This document shows positions 42,884 through 55,450 of a stretch of 64,000 bases of DNA, one piece after another. Position 1 is the stretch's first letter. Each line of letters begins with the position of its first letter. Source of the DNA: Schizochytrium sp. TIO01 (taxonomy: Eukaryota; Sar; Bigyra; Thraustochytrida; Thraustochytriidae); contig SMSO01000007.1 of the NCBI GenBank assembly GCA_004764695.1, positions 1,619,270 to 1,683,269 on the forward strand, written 5' to 3'. The position numbers and the translations under genes are program-made. The notes below the pieces were generated by a model that was given only the letters and a program-made list of their open reading frames with translations, was not told the DNA's origin and did no database searches.

Positions 42884-44010
42884 CCTAAGTCTGCTACTGC
42901 TACTGCTAATACTGCCAATACTACCACCTACTTGAAAGGAGCTGAAATGCACCAATTCTTTCGATGGGCGAAACACCCGTTCTTTGGCTCCTCCAATTGA
43001 ACTCGAACTCGAAAGCGGTCTTTGTCTGCGTCCTCAACATTCGCGTTCACGCGTGATCAATACCCAAATTAGGCGGCCACATTTACGCACAGCTACAGAA
43101 CTAAACTAAACGCTGTCGATCGATTCCAACTTTCGTTATTCGAGGTTTCGCTATTGTTAGTGTCAGTCACAATATATTTATTTATTCACTTCTCGATGTT
43201 TTTCAATTGAGTTAACATATTTTTAAAAAAACCTGTAAAAGTCTTTTCTCACGCAGTCAACTAGCACTTGCCTACAGACTACAGTAGGAGCCCACTCTTT
43301 CTTACATGATGGGTGTTCGTTCCTTCATTCACTTTTCAGAGCCTCTGCTTTTTAGCTGTTTACTTACTCTACTCTTCGTCTTTTTAGGAGCTTTTGTATA
43401 ATTTTGTTCAAAACTTTATGCTACCCACGTGCCTAGAAAGTGCTAGTCCCCATTGTCCTCCTTTCTTCTTCCTATCTCCCCTCTTCAAACTCTCTCCCAT
43501 CTCCTCTCAGAGTGTATTTTATTGTATTTTATTCGGTTCTGCCCTCGAAATAGCTAGGCAGTTCTCTATACGCGACTAGTAGCATCTTTTTCACCTTCCT
43601 CTTCCTGACAACTATTTTAATACTCTTTTTTACAAATACAAAATCTGTAGAAAACTCTCTCTTTTTTTTAATTTAAATTAAACTGCATTTACAGTGTAGA
43701 AACGAGCTTGCACATTTAGTACGTATCTCGTTCATCTTTTTCTTTTTCTTTTTCACCTTTTTCGACTGGGATGACAAATGTTTTTACCATTATTAACTAG
43801 TTAGATAGCTTAAACACTAAAGCTAAACATATTGTTTTTGTCTTCGTTTTAAAATCTTACTTTAAAAACATGCCATATTTTCAATTTACAAAATAGCCTG
43901 AGGAAAAGGAGGCGTATTTTTTTCCCTCCCTCCCCTCTAGTTAAGGGGAGGATAGCGAATTGGTAGCGAGCGCGTATACGATGCTACACCCACCTCAGAA
44001 CTCAACTCGA

Positions 44011-44078
44011 GTTTTCAATGAGTTTTTCAATGAGTTTTCAATGAGTTTTCAAAGAGTTTTCAATGAGTTAGTTTTCAT
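44011..44078 (+). repeat. Tandem GTTTTCAATGA repeat, about six copies
   Basis: Copies of an 11-base unit with one-base insertions or substitutions (GTTTTTCAATGA, GTTTTCAAAGA), ending GTTTTCATGA. Confidence 0.85.
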
Positions 44079-44213
44079 GACGGAAATCGTTAACGCAGAG
44101 CTGTCTGTCTATAAGTTCTAAGTTTCCCTCCCTGAAAGTCTGCTTTGGCATCTCCGGTGCGTCGTATGTGGGTGTGATCATCATCATCGCCATCGAGGTT
44201 GACTTCCTTCGGG

Positions 44214-44235
44214 TACCTACCTACCTACCTACCTG
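44214..44235 (+). repeat. (CTAC)n microsatellite
   Basis: About five tandem CTAC units, the same motif that recurs singly in other spacers of the window. Confidence 0.85.
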
Positions 44236-45365
44236 TCAAACAAACGAATAATTGGTCGCCAAGAAAGCGCAACGATATGCTACCTCCCAGAAAGCGCGAT
44301 GTGCGAATGAGGATTCTATTCACAGAAAGAAAGAAGCCAAGGACTACGTACCTCGTTTGCAACCTGAAAAGGTATCAACACCGATGAACGAAAGCGACGT
44401 TGGATCGATCTCCTTTGAGAGTTGGGATGTTTGAGCAAATTGCTCGCCCGCCCGCTCGCTCCGTTTCGCTTTCCTGGGCTCCGTGGCGGACTTGCCTTTC
44501 TTCGGCTTGAGGCAGACCCAGCCGTGGTGTACATTTCAAGGCTGCATGCAGCGCGAGGAGATGGACTACTTGGGTGTCAAGGATTACGAGAAACCAGATG
44601 CTGCTGCTCTCCTGATCCACTGGGTTGGCCTTCTTTCCCTCACGAGTGAGGTGAGCTCAGGCTGCAGACCTACCCATCCATCAAGCGACGCTTCGAAGCG
44701 CAGCGCTTTGCGTGACACTGCACACGCTATGCATTATACGTGCATTCATTGCATTGGATTCCGTTCGAGTTCAACCTTCTTCTTTTCATTGACTCGCCGT
44801 CTCTTACTTGTAATCACACGGCACGACAGGAAGAGGCCTCAGAAAGAAGAAACCTCATCCAATGCACGAGCTTGTCGCAGGAAGCCTCAGGATCGCTCGC
44901 TGCGTCGTGCGCTTAAAGTCAGCCTTAGAGCTGGCCTGCGCCTGAGCTGGTCTGGTCTGGTCTGGCCTGGACTGTCGAAGGTGTCAACGCAGCGCGAACT
45001 TTCAAGCTTTTCTTCGAAGCCTGCAGTACTTTACTTGGTGCTCACTCGTCTCAGTTCTCACGTCGCTTTGCAGCATCGCCATCATTCCCATAATCGACGC
45101 CAAGAAGCTCTTGGAGATGAGATCAACTTCTTATTGGGTACCTTGGCACTACTACCACCTAGCACCTTCCTACCTACCCCAAATTGAACCACGGAAAGCA
45201 AAAGCTTATGCGAAACAGAAAAGTGGAAACTTGGTTGGCACGCGAAAGACAACAAACAACAAGACAACCTTAACACCAAAAACTCCTCAAGCCCTCGAAT
45301 CCAGGCAACGAACTCTTTGTTCGCTTGCAAGCTCATCGAGGGCGGCATTTACTATGACAACAACC

Positions 45366-45388
45366 TGAGTGAGTGAGTGAGTGAGTGT
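45366..45388 (+). repeat. (GAGT)n microsatellite
   Basis: About five tandem GAGT units grading into GTGTGCGTGCG. Confidence 0.85.
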
Positions 45389-45660
45389 GTGCGTGCGTAG
45401 CCGCTTTATCATATCTGCCTGACGTCACTCGCCTGCATCGAAGGACGTTATCAGGTGGTCAGCCACTACATTCTCTTGGTGCTCGTCGTCCTCTCCGTCT
45501 CCAGCAGCGAGGTACCTCTAGAGGTTGCCCATTCTATTGCCTGCTAATGCCTGCCCACTTCCTTAAACCGCAGAGCAAGCAAATGCCAAAAAACGTGCCC
45601 TCGGTCGCAAACATCACATCCTGAACCAAACCCAGACGAGCAAGCAAAAGCAATCATTTA

Positions 45661-45726
45661 ATGCAATGCAATGCAATGCAATGCAATGCAATGCAATAAT
45701 GCAATGTAATGCAATAATGCAATGCA
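45661..45726 (+). repeat. (ATGCA)n pentanucleotide repeat
   Basis: Seven perfect ATGCA units followed by variant units (ATAATGCA, ATGTA). Confidence 0.9.
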
Positions 45727-46111
45727 AAGTCACAGCAATTAGCAACTCCTCGCGCGCACATATGCACGCCTTGCTGCGAGTTTCATCCACGAAACCAGAA
45801 CAGAACCAGCCACAGCACGTTCACTCCTTCATGCATTCCTCCAAGTGCGTGCAAGCATGCATGGCATGGCATGCATTTCCCATGACCCATGACCTGACTA
45901 ATGGCATGAGTTGATCACTTAGTTGTCTTGGCACCTGCTCTGATCTTGTTCGTCCTGAATCACAGCTTATGCGTCCACGTTGCCGGCGTGTACAATGCAC
46001 CCAAACACAGCCAAGTGCCCGTCCATCGATGAGAAAACAGCTAGCTATAGCACAGCATAGTATAGCACAGGATAGTGTAGCACAGCATAGAGCAAAGTTT
46101 TGGAGGCGCCA

Positions 46112-46196
46112 TTTCGTTCTTTCGTTCTTTCGTCTTTCGTTCTTTCGTTCCTTCTTTCGTGAGGAAGAGAGAACGAACGAGAAGAGCGACGAACGA
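46112..46196. repeat. (TTCGTTCT)n and inverted GAACGAAC partner
   Basis: A TTTCGTTC-rich tract (46112-46159) followed by GAACGAACGAGAAGAGCGACGAACGA. The two halves are imperfect reverse complements and could form a hairpin. Confidence 0.7.
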
Positions 46197-46408
46197 TCAA
46201 CCCTCTTCTTTCGATTGGAGCCTGAGGAGCGGTGGAGGGCTTCTTTGCGGGTTTAGGAGGCAAGAGATCGTGAAGAGATCGATCATCTCTGTGCGTTCTC
46301 GCTCTTCTCTGTGTATTGATCTGTCGATTGTTTGTCTGTCTGATTGCACTATTGAGTTGTTATTCCCATTCGACGCGTGAGAACTCAACTCAGTCAGAGC
46401 CATTTAGA

Positions 46409-46507
46409 AAACAAACAAACAAACAAACAATCTTTGTTTGTTTGTTTATTTGTTTGTTTGTTTGTTTGTTTGTTTATTGGCTTTGGCTTTGGCTTTGGCT
46501 TTGGCTC
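46409..46507. repeat. (AAAC)n / (TTTG)n inverted microsatellite plus (GGCTTT)n
   Basis: About five AAAC units, a short spacer, about eleven TTTG units with one TTTA variant, then four GGCTTT units. The first two parts are reverse complements and could pair as a long hairpin. Confidence 0.9.
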
Positions 46508-46817
46508 TGAAGAACTTCAAGGTTTCATGGCTTTCGCAAGAACTGCAGAAATGAGGAACCGGCGATGACAACATCAGAAGAGAGAGCTCCGACGGGAAAG
46601 CTGTTCTTTGGCATTGGCGGAGCGAGTTTGACTGACAGCCTTCGCGACGATCTTCGAACCGCATTTGATTGATTTTGGCGGCTATTCGATACTTTGCGAA
46701 GAGATGAATGAGTGAGTGAGTGAGGAAGTACTGTTTTTCTATATATATTTATTTTATGAAAGGTACTTTATAAGAATAAATCAAATAGCTTTGTAATTAC
46801 TCCCTTCTTTTACCTCA

Positions 46818-46851
46818 AATAGATAGATACATAGATACATAGATACATAGT
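46818..46851 (+). repeat. (ATAGATAC)n microsatellite
   Basis: ATAGATACATAGATACATAG-type run of about four 8-base units. Confidence 0.8.
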
Positions 46852-46920
46852 GCAGGTAAAAAAAGGTAGAAAACTTCCGCTGCTGCCCATCTATCTAGCT
46901 TTATTTTCCACCAAGTCCAT

Positions 46921-46977
46921 CTCCTTCCTTTCTTTCTTTTTCCTTCCTTCTTTTCTTTTTTTCCCTTCTTCTCCCAC
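46921..46977 (+). repeat. Pyrimidine tract (CTTT)n
   Basis: An almost pure C/T run of 57 bases, the strand counterpart of the purine tract at 42.8 kb. Confidence 0.85.
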
Positions 46978-47100
46978 AGCGCAGCGAACCTATAATTTTA
47001 TTTCCCCCCGCCGATACCTAGTAGTAGCTACCAGGCAGGTAGTAGCTCCGCCGTGCGAAAAGGTAAATAAAATACGCCTAATAACGTACACACGTGACAA

Positions 47101-47138
47101 GAAGAACAAAAGAACAAAAGAACAAAAAGAACAAAAAG
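47101..47138 (+). repeat. (AAGAACAA)n repeat
   Basis: About five AGAACAAA/AGAACAAAA units in tandem. Confidence 0.8.
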
Positions 47139-47462
47139 ACCCGGGTTGTTCAGGCGTTGTTCTTAGTCAGAATGTTCCAAAGGGCGTTCATTTTCCTCGT
47201 CTCCTCTCCTTCGCGTGAAACTCGTATCAAAAAGGCCGAAAGAGACACGCACCGAGTTCGCTAGAAGCCCTATAGTTTAGGATAAGAGGCACGGGCCTCG
47301 GAGGCAGCGGCAGGAAGAAATCAAAAGCAGAAGAAGAAGAGACAAAGGAGGAATGCGAGAGGCCTCGAACGTAGCGAAAGGCCGGAGCGGAGAGGCCGAA
47401 GGCGTGGCTATCTGTGAGAGCCCTGTCGATCGATCGAACGATTTGGTGTATTGATGGATCGA

Positions 47463-47508
47463 TTTGGTTGTTGTTTGTTGGTTGTTTGTTTGTTTGTTTG
47501 TTTGTTCA
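47463..47508 (+). repeat. (GTTT)n microsatellite
   Basis: GGTTGTT units grading into about six perfect GTTT units. Confidence 0.85.
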
Positions 47509-47758
47509 GAACTGTTATTGATTGGGTGTATGTATGCTCTGCTTACTTACTTACTTCCGCGAGACTGGCGGCACGCGAAAGCTTAGTTGCGCAGGAAGGC
47601 CTCATACGAGTATTGTGGGGAGCCCGCCGCCGTCATTTGCAGACAGAGACAGTCCGATTTTAGGACGCAGTTTTGAAAGTCTCTAAATTCCGGCGAATTT
47701 CAATTTGGAAACCTCGATGAAATAAATAAAGACAATTTATGAAAGTTAGTTTTTAAGT

Positions 47759-47785
47759 AGAGTGAGTGAGTGAGTGAGTGAGTGA
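47759..47785 (+). repeat. (GAGT)n microsatellite
   Basis: Six tandem GAGT units, the same unit as at 45.37 kb. Confidence 0.85.
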
Positions 47786-50439
47786 TCTATGCGAAGCGTA
47801 GCTGGCACATACCCACAGTGAGGTGGTGTTGTCTATGTTGTCCAAAGTTCAAGTTGTTGAATTTTATACCTAATTATTTTTAATTAGGATATTTAACTTA
47901 TCTTTTTTTTTTTTTTTAATTTCAAAAAGGAGGCTTTCCTGTGAGGCTAAAAGGAGCATTGAGTGACAGATAAAATACAGCATTTTCAAACAAGGTGTAT
48001 AAAAAGCACTGAGTGCGATGTACGTATGTCACGGTAGCGATGAAAGAAAAGTGGAATTTAAATGAATAGGGATGTTTGTTTCTGTTTCCTTACTGTTTAG
48101 GGGTTTAGCTTTTGAAGCCTTTTCTTTAAACAGTCTACAGAGCTAAGTACATTATTTCTGAAGGAATAAAAGAAGTAAAAGAGAGCAGCAAATGGTATGA
48201 AAGAGTTTATTTATCTTTCCTTTTGTGTTCGCGCGCGCTTCTTTCGTGCCTCCTTCCAATGTCTGTGCAGTCGTTCCACTTGTTCTCTGAGGTGTTCTAG
48301 CGTGGAAAGAGTCGGCGACTGGGGATAGACGGAAAGCTAGTGTCTCCTTTTAAACGTACTGTGGGAAGCCCCTTTGAATCCTCTCATTGACGTCGCGGTG
48401 CGGGGAAAAGGCCAGCCTTGTAAAGGCCCATACTTCGCTCCAGATCTCAACTCGTGGAAGCGCTGAGGGGGATGTGGGAGGATGTGGGGAGAAAATTTGC
48501 ACAATTGAGCTGACCGCGAGGGGCGCGCGACGAGCGAATTCAAGAATTTTGATATAAGAGGAAAACACTTCCTCACAGAACACTGAGAGGATTTAGCTCC
48601 AGTGGCGATGGGAGGAGAAAATCAGGTGGTGGGTCAGTGGGGCCTGGTCTATTCCTCACGGAGGAAATCAAATGCGAACACTTTCCCCGAATCAAGCTCG
48701 CACTCGTAGGAGTACTTTTACCTATTTACTTTTCACAACTGGAGTTTTAAAGAATTAAAGTAAACATGGTAATGAATAAACAAAAGAAATATGGTACTGC
48801 TTCTTTTACTTTTAATTAAAAAATACAATTAAAATTAAAAAAACAAGAAACAAAGAAAAATGACAAATGTATGAAAAAGATCACTTGGAAAGGCCAGAAA
48901 CGAAGTCTCTGCAGCGTCTAAAACGAAGCGAGCAAACCGACCTGATCGAGGCGAAGATTGCTGGATATATGCACAAGAACCTCGGGAAAAGGCTTGGCCA
49001 AGGCATAGTTACCAGAAGAGGCACTATCCTGGGCTTTCTCCCTCCAGCTTGAACGACATGGCCGAGGGGAGTTTCGCTTTCCTCAGAGGCTTCTTATCTG
49101 GGACCTTGCGGTGATCCCGAACATTTGGGTGTGTACCACAGTAGTAGTATGTTATAGAGGACCTAGGTAGATTGTACCTACCTACTATCGCTTTGTGGGA
49201 GCAACCGAAGAATGCGACCATTTTGCAAAAACGAACTTCTCGAGCATGGACTGGAGATGCGCATTTTCAGAGCTGCTGAATATGGAACAGGACATGCAAC
49301 TGAAGATGATATTCTGATGAGGTGGAGAAGCTTGACTCGATAGGCAGGATCTCCAATGCAAACTTGGTAAAGTGGGCTCTCGATGGAACAGATCAGCTGT
49401 GGTACCTAACCATGTTGTACGTGCTGCCACAGTTTCATATATAAGTTCAGAAATTATGGGTCAATGATAGACACTCACGGACTGGTGTTGAGGTGGGCGA
49501 CGATCGGGCTTTACTAATCATAGAAATGTAGAATCGGATTATGAAGAATAAATATGGATCGACGTCCACAGATTAAGGATCAGAATACTTTCTATGGTGC
49601 ATTCTTCGGTGATGGATGAAATAAGGCCCAGTCGCGGCCCAGAAAAGAATAGCAGTTTTATGAAGTCCCCTGAAACTACGACTGTTTGGGCGGGCTTATC
49701 GCCAAGAATCTCACTAGTGCACTGGCCATTTCAATCGCTCAAGCGAAGCTACCTGACTCGCGTTGCCCGCCTGGATGAATGGGAATGCTAGGAGGAACAA
49801 TAGAACTATCAAATGATAACGGTTGCGGTCAATACACAATATTGATTCAGCTATGATTACAAAGAAATTTGGAATGCATGAGAAGACTTAAGAAGGCATT
49901 GTATACTTAGGCTACTAGAGCAAGCGATCTGCTGACATTGGACATTGAACATCCAGGTAGGCTGCTTCATATTCTAGTTAGGATACCAAGATAGACCCTA
50001 TCTCCATTGCACAGCACTCAAGGGGGGTTAGGTTATCTTATCTCCTCTACCTTTAATTCAGGGTTTCCCCTTAAATATTCTCTTGATCAGTATTGAAGTA
50101 GTATACAGCTAAGTGTCCTCTGCGCCCTCTACTACACAAGCTAATCTGCGATAATCAGGTAGTGCGCATTCACTCTTGAGTTCCCTTGACCTCACTTCTT
50201 CCTGCTTCATAGTCACATTTTTGTCATATACAAGTCTTCATACGACTTGTATTACTAGTGTGCAAGGACGGTGGTGATGTTTTATAAACATGACCCGCCA
50301 ATCGGAAGTTTCGATATTATTCTGAAAATTCTAGTATGACGTATTGCCGGATGCATTAGGTTTATAGCGCAAGTATAATGGTGTAAAGAGTATGCCATAA
50401 AATAGTCTTATCTGGCCTTAGCCTTGAATTGCTCGTGAT

Positions 50440-53400
50440 CTAAGCATGTTCACTCCCCTCTTGAGCACTCCATAAAGCTGCATAGGCGCCATCATTCTTG
50501 GCAAGAAGCTCTTTATGAGTACCCTGTTCGACAGGAACTCCATTAGAGAAAACAACAATCTTGTCAGCATTCTGAATCGTAGTGAGTCGATGAGCAACTA
50601 CGAGAGTTGTAGCCTTTAAATCGTTGATCATTGTATCAAGAGTCTCCTGTACAATACGTTGAGACTCATTGTCCAAAGCGCTTGTAGCCTCATCAAGTAG
50701 CAAAATTTTGGGACGGCGCATTAAGCATCGTGCCAAGCAAATCCGCTGTCGCTGCCCACCACTCAGCTGGCTGCCTTGAGGACCAACATCGGTCTCGTAA
50801 CCTTGAGGGAACTGCATGATAAAGTCATGAGCATTAGACTTCTTGGCAGCAGCTTCTACCATCTCCTGCGTGACAACAATGTCTCGTCCATTAGCATCTG
50901 GCCCAGCCGGGATACCATAGGCAATGTTTTCAAACACTGTGGTGGCAAAAAGCTGGCCTTCTTGCTGTACATATCCAATTTGTTGGCGTAACCACGGCAC
51001 GTAGGCTTCTTTAGTTTCTACACCCCGGATTTTCACGGATCCGCCTGACGCATCATAGAAGCGTTCCACTAAACTAATGCAAGTGGACTTGCCAGAACCA
51101 GATGCGCCAACTAGGGCCACAGTTGTACCGCCCTTGATGTGCAAGGTCATGTTATCATAAATGAGAGCATCGGGACGGCTTGGATAGGCAAAGGACACTC
51201 CATCAAATGTGATGTCGTCTGAAACAGCCGAATCTTCTTTGAGACCAGATTGATCCTCCGGGTCGATTTTGGACTTGCGGTCGAGAACGCGGAATACATT
51301 GTTGATACCTACACTAGCCTTAGCAAGATCCGGTGCCATCGCAGCAGACTGACCCATACCGAAGCCCACCATGAAGATCACCATGATCGAAGTGAATACA
51401 TCCACAAAGGAGTAGCCTTTGTACACAATGAGGCGGGCTGCATAGAAGAACGCAACAGAATATACAGAAAAGGTAACAGCCTGGGAAAAGCCAAAGCCAA
51501 AGCCAGCACTGATACCTTTCTTAACGCCCAGCTGGGAGGGGCCCACAAGGAATTCATCGTACAAATCAACAATCCAAGTACGTAGGTTAAATGCGGTGAC
51601 TGTACGTACACCATAAATAGCCTCGGTAAGGACTTGACTGGCAACAGACAGGGCTTTCTCGTCCTCCTTGGCGAGACCACTCATGATCATTGTTTGCATC
51701 GCTCCACCTACAATGACCAGAGGCAACATAGCCATCATGACAAGAGTAAGCTGCCAGCAGTAGAAAAAAGAGATCACGGTGCCAGCTACAATTGTCACAA
51801 AGTTCATCACAGCAAGTCCAAGGCGATTCGTAATACTGGCCTTGACCACAGATGCATCAGAAGCAAGCTTAGAAGTCAGCCCTCCAATGCTATTCGTGCG
51901 ATCATCATAGAAGCCTATTTCCTGGCGCAGTAATGTCTGAAAGAGCTCCGCGCGAATTCGCGTTGTCATACGTTCTCCAATGATTCCAAAATAACTAAAT
52001 TGGGCCCAATAGCCAATCGCTGTATCTATACCTAGACCAATAAAGCAGAAGATGTACGTGTGTGACTTCTCCGTCACAAGCTCTTGTGACGGAAAGAAAT
52101 AGACAGTTGCAATGCCTGAAAAAATGACGCCATAAACAGGCATAATAGCACCGCTGACTAATGCTGACAAGATAGCAGGAATATAAAGTAGCTTGTCAGG
52201 CTTGCTATATTCAAAGAGACGACCCGTCGAAACCTTGTAAAGGTCTTCCTTATCCTTCTTTTTTTTCTTCCCAAAGCAGCCGCCATTAGAGCTTTCATCT
52301 TCCTCTTCAAGTTCATTCTCAGAATCTCGGACATCTTTGTATGACGCAGTGGAAGGAATTGGAGAAGCCGATAGTGTGCACTTGGAGATCGCTGGCTCAC
52401 TTTATGGGACATTGTACTCCCTCTTGGAGACCATGATTCTTCAGGGTTCGAAGCACTGCTTATGTGAGATCCAAACGAACTTGCAATTCTTCGTCCTGTT
52501 CCATAATCTCTTCGATGCCGATTTCATCAGTGTGGTGGTCATCGTGTCCCTGAGATCTGCTAGCCGCGGCGACCAGCGCAGAGTACATACCATCTATTTT
52601 CATGAGCTCAGAGTGGGAACCTTGCTCCAAAACTCCACCAGCGTTTGCACCGAGGACAACAATCTTATCTGCCGTGCGGACAGTTGACAGACGATGGGCA
52701 ATAACAACAGTCGTCCGACGGCGCTTCTTAAGAAGATTATCAAGAGCTCGCTGTACAGTGCGTTCGGACTTGGAGTCAAGAGCTGAGGTGGCCTCATCAA
52801 GAATAAGCGTGTTGGGGTCACGGATGATGGCGCGTGCAATAGCAATTCGCTGCTTCTGGCCACCTGAAAGCGAAGATCCGCGCTCACCAACGAAGGTGTC
52901 AAAACCTTCAGGCAAGTCTTTGATGAAATCATAGGCATTTGCGGCGCGTGCAGCGTCCTCAATCATTTGACGCGTAACAGTAACACCAGGTGCAGCACCT
53001 TGAGCGATGTTTTGCGCCACAGAGGTGGCGAAGAGCACAGGTTCTTGGCCAACCAGACCTATCTGTGCACGGAGAGAGGCAACGTTGAATTCTCGGATGT
53101 CCCGACCATCAAGAAGTACTCTGCCAGCTTCAGGATCGTAAAAACGCATCATAAGCTGGGTCACTGTACTCTTCCCGCAGCCGGAACCCCCAACAAGAGC
53201 AGTGGTTTTATTCGGTTCAATGTCAAGGTTTAGACTCTTGAAAATTATTACCTCTCGACGGGCAGGATAGCGAAACGTGACATCATCGAAACGGTAGTAG
53301 CCAACAAGTTTGCTACTCTCCACTTCTGCGCCAGAGGTACCACTTGAATTAATTTCAGGTTCACGGTCAATAACCTGAAAGATCTTACCAGCGGCAGCGC

Positions 53401-54838
53401 GAGCATTAGTAAAGGACGACAAGCTTGGGGCAGCTTGCCCAATCGACATCGAGCCAATGATGATGGACCAAAAGCAAGCAAGGATGTCTCCCCCGGTGAT
53501 GCAGCTTCCAGAACCATCAGAATAGTTGCAACCACAATTACAAACAGTACATGAACAGACATCAGCCGGATTATTAAGTGTGAAAGAGTCGAGATAACTG
53601 GAGAACTGGCAACCCAGCGCGGTACCTTCTCTATAGCTCATAGACACACCAACCTGACAGTACTTCTGGAATACAGGATCCACACGCGACGCATCGTACG
53701 GATACTGTGCAGCAGCACTATCTTGGTCATCAAATACGATCTTGGTACCAAACCAGAACGCAAGCGCATAGCAAAGGAAGTATACACCAAAAGTGAAGCC
53801 CATGCCTATTCCTTGGGCATAAGACTTGCGAATACCTGCAAGTTCCGCACGGTCGAGCTCTTTGGTATAACGAGCAACAGTACGCCTCTCAATTGAATAT
53901 GACTGCACAGATCGAATAAGGGAGAATGCTTCCTCGGCTACAGCTCCTGCACGTGCGTAGGCCCCAAGGCTACTGCTTGTTGCCTCTGACATAAGCTTCA
54001 CCATCATAAAGCCGCCAAAGGCAACGAGAGGAGACACGGCCAAAACGACAAGGGTTAATTTCCAGCTGTTGACGAGAGCTATGATAAGGCCACCCAAAAA
54101 CATCGCAGCGAATTGAACACCCGCTCCGAGCTTCTCGCCAAGACCCTCACGTATGATAACTGTATTTTCAGCGATTTTGCTTGATAATTCACCAGGGTTG
54201 GATGTGTCAAACCAGCTGATTTCTTGACGCAGAATGGACGCCAAGTACAGCTTGCGGATGCGAAGAGTCATGCGCTCACTCATTATCGTAAAGAAAGCAA
54301 CCTGTCCAAAACCGCAGACAAAGCATGCTGCCATAAGATAGGCAAAAATCTTCGAATATTTGTCCCCTGCGGCAAGGATATCACCTCCGTTGAAATCATC
54401 TAAGAGGCCTCCAAGAATCAGCGAAAATACTGGAAATAATACACCAGTTCCACAAGCACAAATGGTGCCGGCTATCATAAGGGTTATATCAGTGCAATCT
54501 GAATACTTAAAGAGGCCTGAAATGGAGACAGGAGGTGCATCTTTCTCCTGCATGCCCTCAGCATCTTCATTTTTCCCTTTTCCAAAAAGCATCCTGAAGA
54601 ACCAGTATTTATCATCATCCTCAACATCATCCATTGATTTCCGTTGCACGGGTTTAGTGGTCTTAGTGGTCATGTCCAAAATAATCTCATCCCTGGTAGA
54701 GTTTGCTTGCGAATTGCTCACATCTACATTAGTCGCAACAATTGTACTATGTACATTGCCGGGAGTTAGAGATGTCGGCATACCAACTGTAGGCACTGCT
54801 GATGCAGTGCCATCATTGTCTTTATCAGTATGAATCAT
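50440..54838 (-). CDS. Full-length ABCB (P-glycoprotein/MDR-type) exporter, two exons
   Basis: Predicted exons 54838-52481 and 52380-50440 are joined across a 100-nt phase-0 intron (GTTCGT...CCAAG), giving 1,432 residues. The order is TMD1, NBD1, linker, TMD2, NBD2, the canonical full ABCB exporter of the plasma membrane. NBD1: Walker A GGSGCGKS (~550-557), signature LSGGQKQR (~657-664), Walker B LILDEATSALD. NBD2: Walker A GASGSGKS (~1211-1218), LSGGQRQR (~1325-1332), LLLDEATSALD. Both sites look catalytically intact. An acidic/Lys-rich linker (SENELEEEDES, then FGKKKKKDKEDLY) precedes TMD2. TMD1 holds an unusual ~75-residue extracellular insertion between TM5 and TM6 (~374-448) with eight Cys. 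The N-terminus is ~100 residues longer than human MDR1. The donor GTTCGT is weaker than other introns here; a frameshift is the alternative, but the join keeps frame and linker sense. Confidence 0.9.
52381..52480 (-). other. Predicted ABCB intron
   Basis: A 100-nt interval with in-frame stops between two perfectly matching halves of one transporter. It begins GTTCGT and ends CTCCAAG. The acceptor is the only AG that keeps the linker frame open after the last stop. Confidence 0.65.
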
Positions 54839-54995
54839 TGCGATAGCAAGCAAGCAAGTTTTCGAAGTTTGAGGTTTGTTTTGATGTCAAGAGACTTCAC
54901 AAAGCAAACACGTCCGATCAAAATATGATCAAGCCTTTCAAATATGGGATATTTTGTGACCATGTCTTAGATTTGACAAGAACTACATTGAGCCT

Positions 54996-55450
54996 GCGTC
55001 ATAAACTGCTTCAATATGATGCCCTTAACTTTGTTGGGTACAACACACGCCTCAACTGAAGTAGCAAAAGCAATTAATCAACGAAGGTAGGATAAGTATT
55101 GGTAGCAAAGTACTGCAGAGACAATCAAATGTTAACTTTTATCGCAGTTTCATCACGCCATAAGTGTCTCAACTATGATGGTCATGTCTCGTTAAGCCAC
55201 CCTCACACTGTATAACATGAGGAGAGGAACTCACTCGGATCTGGCACGGAATGCCCGGTCAATCCTTCCAGGATTGCATCCCTCTTGCGTCATAAATGCC
55301 TAGAATATGATGAATGTTTTCTTCTTGTTAAATCTCACCACCACCCTCACTGGAATGACCTAATCAGTATTGACGGTTACCACTGCTGCTCCATCAGCAT
55401 GCTGTTGCTTTCGACGTCAAAAATGTCTGCACGATGACGGCTAGTGAGGT
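54996..55450 (+). repeat. Degenerate ~125-150-bp tandem repeat, four units
   Basis: Each unit starts with a variant of CGTCATAAATGCCTCAATATGATG, at ~55000, ~55152, ~55286 and ~55411. The first three carry a later CCACCCTCACT-like element. Spacing shrinks from 152 to 125 bases. No protein is encoded in a consistent frame. Confidence 0.5.

Larger units (their letters stand above)
42457..50439. other. 8-kb gene desert packed with microsatellites
   Basis: No translation on either strand resembles a protein domain. The longest frame (~230 codons, 44.5-45.2 kb, plus) has the composition of chance sequence. Simple repeats of 4-6-base period recur every few hundred bases; the main ones are listed separately. 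The segment just right of 42457 is the promoter of the poly-Q gene. Confidence 0.6.

Noticed and set aside
44483-45187. 234-codon plus-strand frame in the gene desert
   Set aside because: No similarity to any family, irregular composition, and it runs through repeat sequence; no start context or neighbours support it.
49200-49340. Coding-looking stretch (NELLEHGLEMRIFRAAEYG)
   Set aside because: Too short, no start, no recognised domain, and a neighbouring frame looks equally protein-like.
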